DNA of 57,741 bases from Bacteroides sp. (lineage in GTDB: Bacteria > Bacteroidota > Bacteroidia > Bacteroidales > Bacteroidaceae). The stretch spans positions 1 to 57,741 of the forward strand of contig JAMPDJ010000019.1 in assembly GCA_023665805.1 (NCBI GenBank), given 5' to 3'. The notes below the pieces were generated by a model. That model worked only from the letters and a program-made list of their open reading frames with translations, was not told the DNA's origin and did no database searches. Below are positions 52,769 through 57,741 of the stretch, one piece after another. A program made the translations under genes and the position numbers. Numbering within the stretch: position 1 is the stretch's first letter; each line of letters opens with the position of its first letter.

Positions 52769-53557
52769 CTACAGTCCCTTTTTATCCTGCTGTTTCTGTA
52801 CTTTCTTCACTACACGCTTTATACGTTTCTCCAACGTCTTGCCAGACGTTTCCATGGCATCAGCCATCACTTCGGCCAAAGCGCCAAGAAGGACATCGTC
52901 CGAGGATATGTTGATTACAGTAGTGCCGTCACACGTTCTTATCGTGTAATTGCGCTTGCAGGAATGTCGCTGGCGAGGCGAATTGTCCGTTGAAGTCCAC
53001 AATTGGTCCGCATGCTCTTTTACGGCCTTTTTCCTCTCTTTCTTGAGCGTGCGCTTCATGAATTTGCCTAAATCCTCGCCAGCCGTTTCAAAGGCATCGC
53101 CCATCAGATTGGCGAACGACCCTATGCGTCCGTCCTTGGATGTCATCTCTATGACAGCCACCTGCGTGCCGTTGTTACGTCGTATGACATAATCGCACTT
53201 GACAGTATTGCCCCTGCGATTGATTTCCTTCACAACCACCGTCATGCGCACCTTTGCATTCTGACTCACTGTCAGCATCAAGGGAGCCTCAGCGTCATTG
53301 AACTCTTCCACGAAGTCGGCCACGATTTCCCTCTTGTCCCTTTCGAACTCGGACATGCTGTTACCGCCACCGGCATAGTACATGTTCTGGATAAAATCCT
53401 TCATTGGCACTCCCTCCACCATGGTCTTGGAGAAGTCGAAGTTCACACTCATGGCACGCACACCAAGCAAATGCCTAAGCGACCCCTGCGTAACAGTTTG
53501 CGCATTGGCATTCATTACCATGGCAATGGCCGCAATCATAATCTTAATCCGTTTCAT
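52769..53557 (-). CDS. Secreted protein with an internal duplication, head of the polyene cluster
   Basis: About 262 aa from the start MKRIKIMI, with a signal peptide ending ANAQT. Two copies of a segment of about 50 residues lie in the C-terminal half: YVIRRNNGT...IGSFANLMGDAFETAG...FMKRTLKK and YTIRTCDGT...LGALAEVMADAMETSG...RIKRVVKK. Function unknown. First gene of the leftward cluster, 60 bp before the lyase gene. Confidence 0.72.
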   Translation of the reverse strand: MKRIKIMIAAIAMVMNANAQTVTQGSLRHLLGVRAMSVNFDFSKTMVEGVPMKDFIQNMYYAGGGNSMSEFERDKREIVADFVEEFNDAEAPLMLTVSQNAKVRMTVVVKEINRRGNTVKCDYVIRRNNGTQVAVIEMTSKDGRIGSFANLMGDAFETAGEDLGKFMKRTLKKERKKAVKEHADQLWTSTDNSPRQRHSCKRNYTIRTCDGTTVINISSDDVLLGALAEVMADAMETSGKTLEKRIKRVVKKVQKQQDKKGL

Positions 53558-53620
53558 GTCCATTTTCACCTTTATGGTATCACCTATCGCATCGCATATC
53601 CTCTATTCCTAAGAATGATG

Positions 53621-53628
53621 CAAATATA
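53621..53628 (-). promoter_or_regulatory. Promoter -7 element of the polyene cluster
   Basis: The minus strand reads TATATTTG (TAnnTTTG), about 65 bp before the start at 53557. No TTTG at ideal -33 spacing is seen. Confidence 0.6.
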
Positions 53629-53831
53629 GTCAAAATATCTCATACTCGGACTGAAGACAAACAAAAAGCTGTTGTCTGGCAATAATAAAAGGTGGAGCAT
53701 TACTTGTTTTGACGTCAGTCGTATTGCGTCACAATGTCGGATAGCCGGAATAGACTCGGTCCTTCCGCTCGCACTTTCGTCTGTCCTCGCCATGGAACAG
53801 ACCATGCAGGACCGTATCTGCCCATCCGGTT

Positions 53832-54034
53832 TTAACCCGAATTGGTCATTAGATTTCCAATCCGTTTTGCCTTTATGTTCGTTCGTATTGCAACCGTTTT
53901 GTCGAAGGCATAGCGAGCTATGGCAAGACCAAACGGGAAGCAAGACGGCGAAGAGAAGGGCAAAATGGAGGAAAAGGCAATACGGATCATCTGATTTATA
54001 CAATTTGACGTTCTAATGACCGATTTGGGTTTAA
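53832..54034. mobile_element. 203-bp MITE-like element with terminal inverted repeats (copy 3)
   Basis: Left end 53832-53853 (TTAACCCGAATTGGTCATTA core) and right end 54012-54034 are inverted repeats bounded by TTAA. The internal hairpin CATAGCGAGCTATG is at 53909-53922. Same length and orientation as copy 2. It lies between divergent genes. Any reading frame across it is not conserved outside the element. Confidence 0.8.
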
Positions 54035-54059
54035 CAGGGACTATAATGCCATGGGGAGA

Positions 54060-54130
54060 CAGTGTGCATACTCGCGAATTCACGCCATTGAATTCGCGAA
54101 TGCAACAGTGAACATTCGCGAATGTGAGAT
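54060..54130. repeat. Cluster of TTCGCGAA-type palindromes
   Basis: Three elements: TCGCGAATTCA (54072-54082), ATTGAATTCGCGAAT (about 54088-54102) and the perfect 12-bp palindrome CATTCGCGAATG (54113-54124). They are related to those at 39289-39342 and to GCGAATTCGC at 19.72 kb. The remaining sequence up to the promoter at 54220 shows nothing else. Confidence 0.65.
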
Positions 54131-54219
54131 GACATGTTCACCGAGTATTATCTCCTGCTGCTTGAGAACTTTATAATCCTGCCATTTCACGTATTTGAAA
54201 CGATAGTCCGAGAAGAAGG

Positions 54220-54250
54220 TTGTATGATTGGGCAACTTTATCTATCTTTG
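54220..54250 (+). promoter_or_regulatory. Promoter of the endonuclease/exonuclease/phosphatase gene
   Basis: TTG at 54220-54222 and TATCTTTG at 54243-54250 are 20 bp apart. Transcription would begin near 54257, which excludes the in-frame Met at 54228 and supports a start at 54270. Confidence 0.7.
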
Positions 54251-54269
54251 CAACAACAAGACTATTAAA

Positions 54270-55337
54270 ATGACAATGAAACACACATACGCAATGATGT
54301 CCGCACTGGCTGCGGGCATGCTGTTGCTGTGCGGAGGAGGATGCTCCACCCAACGCACGGCCGGCAGGGAGAAGGAAGTGAGCGTCCTGCAATTCAACAT
54401 CTGGCAGGAAGGAACGATGGTGGAAGGAGGCTACGAAGCAATAGCCGACGAAATAGCCCGTTTGAAACCGACATTTGTCACTTTAAGCGAAGTTCGCAAC
54501 TACCACGGCACACGCTTCTGCGACCGTATCACCGAATCGCTACGCCAACGCGGACTGACATATTACTCTTTCTTCAGCGACGACACAGGACTGCTCAGTT
54601 GCCATCCACTGACAGACAGTACAACGGTTTTCCCGCTCCACAACGACCACGGAAGCATCTACAAGCTGATTACCACGGTAGACGGGCGACGCACCGCTGT
54701 ATACACAGCACATCTGGACTACCTGAACGACACCTATTACGAAGTAAGAGGCTACGACGGCAACAACTGGCGACAAATGGAGGCTCCGCTTACAGACGTG
54801 AAGGAAATACTGAGGCGCAACGAACTGTCAATGCGCGACGAGGCCATCACGAATTTCCTGCAGGACGCACAAACGGAGGTGGAACAGGGAAGCCTCATCT
54901 TCCTGGGCGGAGATTTCAACGAGCCGTCGTTTGCCGACTGGACCGAAGCCACACGCGACAGTGCGGACCACCAGGGCATCACCGTGGACTGGCCTTGCAC
55001 GACACGCCTGCACGAAGCAGGCTTTGCCGATGCTTATCGCACGCGTCATCCAAGCCCTGTGACGCATCCCGGATATACTTATCCGGCAGACAATCCGTCC
55101 GTTCCTATCAACAGGCTGACATGGGCACCGCAAGCCGACGAGCGTGAGCGTATCGACTTTATCTTCTTCTTCCCTCGCAAGGGGCTAACGCTGAAAGAAG
55201 CGATAGTCGTGGGACCTGACGGTTGCATTCGCAACAGCCTACGCACACCGGAAACAAGCCGGGACTCCATCCTCACACCGGCAGGCACATGGCCAAGCGA
55301 CCACAAGGCCGTATTGGCGACTTTCCGATTGAAGTAG
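54270..55337 (+). CDS. Endonuclease/exonuclease/phosphatase-family lipoprotein
   Basis: A 355-aa predicted lipoprotein (signal, then lipobox GGGCS) with the EEP metal-dependent phosphoesterase fold: VLQFNIWQEG (Asn), TLSEVRNYHG (Glu), YTAHLDYLND (His, Asp), LGGDFNEPSF (Asp, Asn) and the final SDHKAVLATF (Asp-His). All catalytic residues are present. The substrate could be a nucleic acid, phospholipid or sugar phosphate; surface-exposed Bacteroides members are often near glycan or lipid loci. It is monocistronic. Confidence 0.88.
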   Translation: MTMKHTYAMMSALAAGMLLLCGGGCSTQRTAGREKEVSVLQFNIWQEGTMVEGGYEAIADEIARLKPTFVTLSEVRNYHGTRFCDRITESLRQRGLTYYSFFSDDTGLLSCHPLTDSTTVFPLHNDHGSIYKLITTVDGRRTAVYTAHLDYLNDTYYEVRGYDGNNWRQMEAPLTDVKEILRRNELSMRDEAITNFLQDAQTEVEQGSLIFLGGDFNEPSFADWTEATRDSADHQGITVDWPCTTRLHEAGFADAYRTRHPSPVTHPGYTYPADNPSVPINRLTWAPQADERERIDFIFFFPRKGLTLKEAIVVGPDGCIRNSLRTPETSRDSILTPAGTWPSDHKAVLATFRLK

Positions 55338-55689
55338 ACAAGGCATGGGCTAAAACATAGCGAAATTTCTTTCTTGTTAAAATTCAAGCACTTGCAAATT
55401 TCCGCAGCTTAATGGGTAACGATTTAGAAACCAGCGAAATTCTGTGTTTCACTTCGTTTTGCAGTAATTCGAAAGAACGCTTTTCCTATCTGCAAATGTA
55501 TGAAAAAAATTGGTCTATATGCCAAAAGGGGACATTAAATTGATGTAACCTATTTTATCTCTTTGGTTTATGAGCTTTCAAGACTTCGACAATCAGTTCC
55601 TTGCGTCTTTCCACCGAAAGACCTTCCACAATGCGATTATTTCAATGCTATGTTCCATTTTGAGAAAATAATGAAATAACAACAACACA
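55338..55689. other. AT-rich intergenic region with a possible gene-tail relic
   Basis: About 350 bp, more AT-rich than the DNA to the left. On the minus strand a 25-codon open stretch ending at TAA (55555-55557) reads IVEGLSVERRKELIVEVLK and looks like a C-terminal tail of a lost gene, but it is closed by an in-frame TGA upstream. A minus-strand TACATTTG (-7-like) lies at 55493-55500 with no gene after it. No intact gene was found. Confidence 0.4.
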
Positions 55690-57081
55690 ATGGATAAACT
55701 ACGTTTAGATAGGACTCAAAAGATAGCGTTTGCACGCCTTATATCTGACTTGATAGAGGCCGACTTTATTGTGTTAGAAGGCGAGATGAAATACTTTGAA
55801 CATATCATCTCAAATGAAGGCTTCAGTATTAGCAAACAAATGCTCATTGAAGCTAAAAAGATGGATTATGCCAAGGCGGTGGAGGTACTGTGTGAATTGA
55901 AAAAAGACGAGCGCAAACAGATTGTAAAGGCATTGAAGAAACTTTCTATGTCTGACGGCACCTGTGTGCCTCTGGAGGCTATACAGATTTTCGCGTTGGA
56001 ACAAGTTATGGAATATGGAGCGACCCCCTACTCTGTACCAGCTGCAGACGTGGCCATTGATAACATGAAGGTTATATATATCGAAAACGAGGATGGCACA
56101 GCCGTGGCTAAGGCGATAGAAGAAAACTTTCGTTCGATAAGCAACGAACTCGCATTGGCGGGTTTCGACTTCGTGCTAATCCCTCACGTTGTGAATGACT
56201 ACCGCCGCATGGATTCCGACTATCTGGAGAAGGTGGTGCAGTATATGATTCCTTCCATTTCCTCTGATAAAGTAAAGTCCATTTGCTCCGACCTGCGTAA
56301 TATGACGACATCGCGATTCTGTCGTGATTTGTTAGATAAGAAACTCAATATGCGCATCACTGGTACCGAACCATCGCTGTTGATTAAGATAAACGAGTCA
56401 GACATAGTTGACCAGTTCGCCACAGACGAAGCAGAACGGACTTGCTACGCAAATTTCTTGAAAATTGAGTTGAAAGACGATGTCCTCAGCCAAATCAGAG
56501 AACTGGTAGATGCATATCATAGTATGATCAACTGTTCAATCATGGTGGACAGCAAGCCGAATACGCAGAAATTCCTGTACTATGGCTTTCATCGCTCGTT
56601 GTTCGACCTTATTGCCTATGGTAGGGAGCAGAAAGAATATAAGTTAGTGTTTGACCTGACAGACTTGCAAAAGCACAAGGTTCAGGTGTACTTCATCAGT
56701 GAAGACGGCGACCGCATCTATCTGAAATTGAATCCGCAGGAAACAGCATTGTTCTATATGATAGTAAGAAAATCTATTGATGGCGACGGACTCGACTGGA
56801 AAGAGAAGGTGGACTACGCGCTTATTGATGAGTACAACGCCGTATATGGAAAGATTGGAAAAAGCAAAAGCTTGTCATACAGGAAACCATCCAGCCCAAT
56901 GGTAAGATTGGTAACAAATCATTATAAGGATAGAACTCAAACCAATCATATAAGAAACCAAATTAATGCGCTGAACTGCATCGCCAACAAGGCCGCATTT
57001 GTCCCAGAGCATGACAAGAAGAAAAAAACATACAAGATAAAAGCAAAATTAAGCCATGTTACCATTTTGGTAAACAGGTAA
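55690..57081 (+). CDS. AT-rich orphan protein with TerB-like N-terminus
   Basis: A 463-aa cytoplasmic protein of unknown function. Residues 1-110 show two helical units of TerB-like form, FARLISDLIEADFIVLEGE and ALKKLSMSDGTCVPLEA, suggesting a tellurite-resistance TerB-like domain. The middle (about 130-300) is alpha/beta. The C-terminus (about 350-463) has KLNPQETALFYMIVRK and a basic end, KKKKTYKIKAKLSHV, resembling a winged helix. Base composition is clearly lower in GC than the neighbours and the gene abuts an insertion sequence, suggesting recent transfer. A hairpin terminator follows. Confidence 0.75.
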   Translation: MDKLRLDRTQKIAFARLISDLIEADFIVLEGEMKYFEHIISNEGFSISKQMLIEAKKMDYAKAVEVLCELKKDERKQIVKALKKLSMSDGTCVPLEAIQIFALEQVMEYGATPYSVPAADVAIDNMKVIYIENEDGTAVAKAIEENFRSISNELALAGFDFVLIPHVVNDYRRMDSDYLEKVVQYMIPSISSDKVKSICSDLRNMTTSRFCRDLLDKKLNMRITGTEPSLLIKINESDIVDQFATDEAERTCYANFLKIELKDDVLSQIRELVDAYHSMINCSIMVDSKPNTQKFLYYGFHRSLFDLIAYGREQKEYKLVFDLTDLQKHKVQVYFISEDGDRIYLKLNPQETALFYMIVRKSIDGDGLDWKEKVDYALIDEYNAVYGKIGKSKSLSYRKPSSPMVRLVTNHYKDRTQTNHIRNQINALNCIANKAAFVPEHDKKKKTYKIKAKLSHVTILVNR

Positions 57082-57098
57082 TTAGGACATAACAGACC

Positions 57099-57149
57099 AA
57101 CGTTGCACTTGGATTGAGTTGTTAAATCACCCTTTTCAAGTGCAACGTT
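57099..57149 (+). terminator. Intrinsic terminator after the TerB-like gene
   Basis: AACGTTGCACTTG (57099-57111) pairs perfectly with 57137-57149 (13 bp) around a 25-nt loop, followed by TGTTTTTG. Confidence 0.75.
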
Positions 57150-57188
57150 TGTTTTTGATTATTACTGTCCGCTAAACCATAATCATCC

Positions 57189-57232
57189 ATGCCTAACCTC
57201 TTGAAAGAAAGAAGTTAGGCATTATTACATAT
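57189..57232. repeat. Hairpin beside the insertion sequence
   Basis: ATGCCTAAC (57189-57197) pairs with GTTAGGCAT (57224-57232), extended inwards by four more pairs. It is placed just beyond the transposase stop and could be a terminator for the leftward IS transcript or lie near the IS end. The IS inverted repeat itself could not be identified. Confidence 0.5.
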
Positions 57233-57247
57233 GTAGACAAGCCCCCA

Positions 57248-57741
57248 TTATGGATTATGGGTCGCATCCGGAGGTGCTTCCGAGACCTCTGCAAGCATCA
57301 TTTTAAGGTCGGCATCGGGCTGGTTGAAGAATTTTTCAAGATTCAGGTAATACATCATCACGATTCTCACCATAGTGGCGAGCCCGGAGAAGCTCCATGG
57401 GCGTGTCAGAGAGCTTTGAAGGAGAGAAAGCAGTAGATTGGCTATCAGTGGGTACCATATCTGGATCTTGATTGCATTTGCGCTTTCTCCGTAAAAGTAT
57501 CTCAGCGGGAAGTTCTGCTTTATTTGCTTGAACAGCGACTCGATCTGCCACCGGCGGCGATATATTGCGACAATAGTCTCCAAAGGCATGTCAAAATCGT
57601 TGGTAAGCAGCGATATGAGTTTGGGCTGTTTCCCTTTCTTGATGTCAACATAGGTGATGATGCGGGCAATGTGATTGATGCCATCCTTGGACACTGTCCA
57701 AAATTTTGTGTAAATGTAAACAGGATTCAGTTGTAAGTTTG
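57248..57741 (-). mobile_element. IS4-family transposase, C-terminal part cut by the window edge
   Basis: About 164 codons are open to the end of the window (the frame reads ...KFWTVSKDGINHIARI before the first shown GTG at 57694). The IS4-type motif Y-x2-R-x3-E-x6-K is present in YRRRWQIESLFKQIKQ, with NFPLRYFYGES following. Earlier DDE residues lie outside the window. The gene is intact as far as visible. Confidence 0.88.

Noticed and set aside
53584..54003. Minus-strand reading frame of 139 codons across the third 203-bp element
   Set aside because: It begins with TTG, its peptide matches the frame through copy 2 only inside the repeat, and the flanking parts differ completely. The shared peptide reflects the repeated DNA.

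Overview
This window looks like a Bacteroidales chromosome, probably Prevotellaceae or Bacteroidaceae, at roughly 50% GC. The evidence is the Bacteroidetes promoter signature TAnnTTTG found upstream of many genes, an arginine pathway built on a succinylornithine-type transcarbamylase, a Bacteroidetes-type BamA/OmpH operon, a xus-type xenosiderophore locus and a tyrosine-ammonia-lyase-led aryl polyene/flexirubin cluster. No species can be fixed from the sequence alone.

Layout. 1-6.9 kb: a leftward arginine operon (argR, GNAT acetyltransferase, argG, a small PspC protein, argC, argD, proC, transcarbamylase), with a palindromic candidate operator in its promoter. 7.4-8.5 kb: threonine dehydrogenase with a textbook promoter and terminator. 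8.6-16.9 kb: a leftward envelope operon (DUF6242 lipoprotein, DUF6089 barrel, uppS, bamA, three OmpH/Skp paralogues, murI). 16.9-23.4 kb: ribD, prmC-recX, pyrE, a START-like protein, argH (away from the other arg genes) and a Cys-rich lipoprotein. 23.6-28.9 kb: a leftward xusABC-like operon (TonB receptor, DUF4374 lipoprotein, PepSY membrane protein). 29.3-31.0 kb: a LytS/LytR-type two-component pair. 31.3-33.7 kb: a decayed RND efflux operon (frameshifted adaptor, pump with two deletions) downstream of an unusual 23-bp-phased palindrome array.

34.2-53.6 kb: a leftward aryl polyene/flexirubin-like gene cluster of about 19 kb. Inferred logic: tyrosine ammonia lyase makes 4-coumarate, which the PaaK-like ligase activates. 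Ketosynthases, a lone acyl carrier protein and hot-dog dehydratases extend and desaturate the chain. The O-methyltransferase tailors the aryl head. Three acyltransferase-type proteins, a LolA-like carrier and an MMPL exporter attach the product to a lipid and carry it to the outer membrane. No dedicated ketoreductase is visible. One ketosynthase is frameshifted, so the pathway may be impaired unless that is an assembly error.

54-57.7 kb: an endonuclease/exonuclease/phosphatase-family lipoprotein, an AT-rich TerB-like orphan gene and the end of an IS4-family transposase cut by the window edge.

A 203-bp element with TTAA-bounded terminal inverted repeats is present in two full copies and one edge fragment, and palindromic GAATTCGCGAAT-type repeats sit at three intergenic sites. 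Nothing proves a wholly new system. The least explained signals are the phased palindrome array at 31.27-31.33 kb, the mobile-looking 203-bp element, the interlocked hairpins at 19.7 kb and the paired periplasmic His/Arg-rich segments in the siderophore operon.
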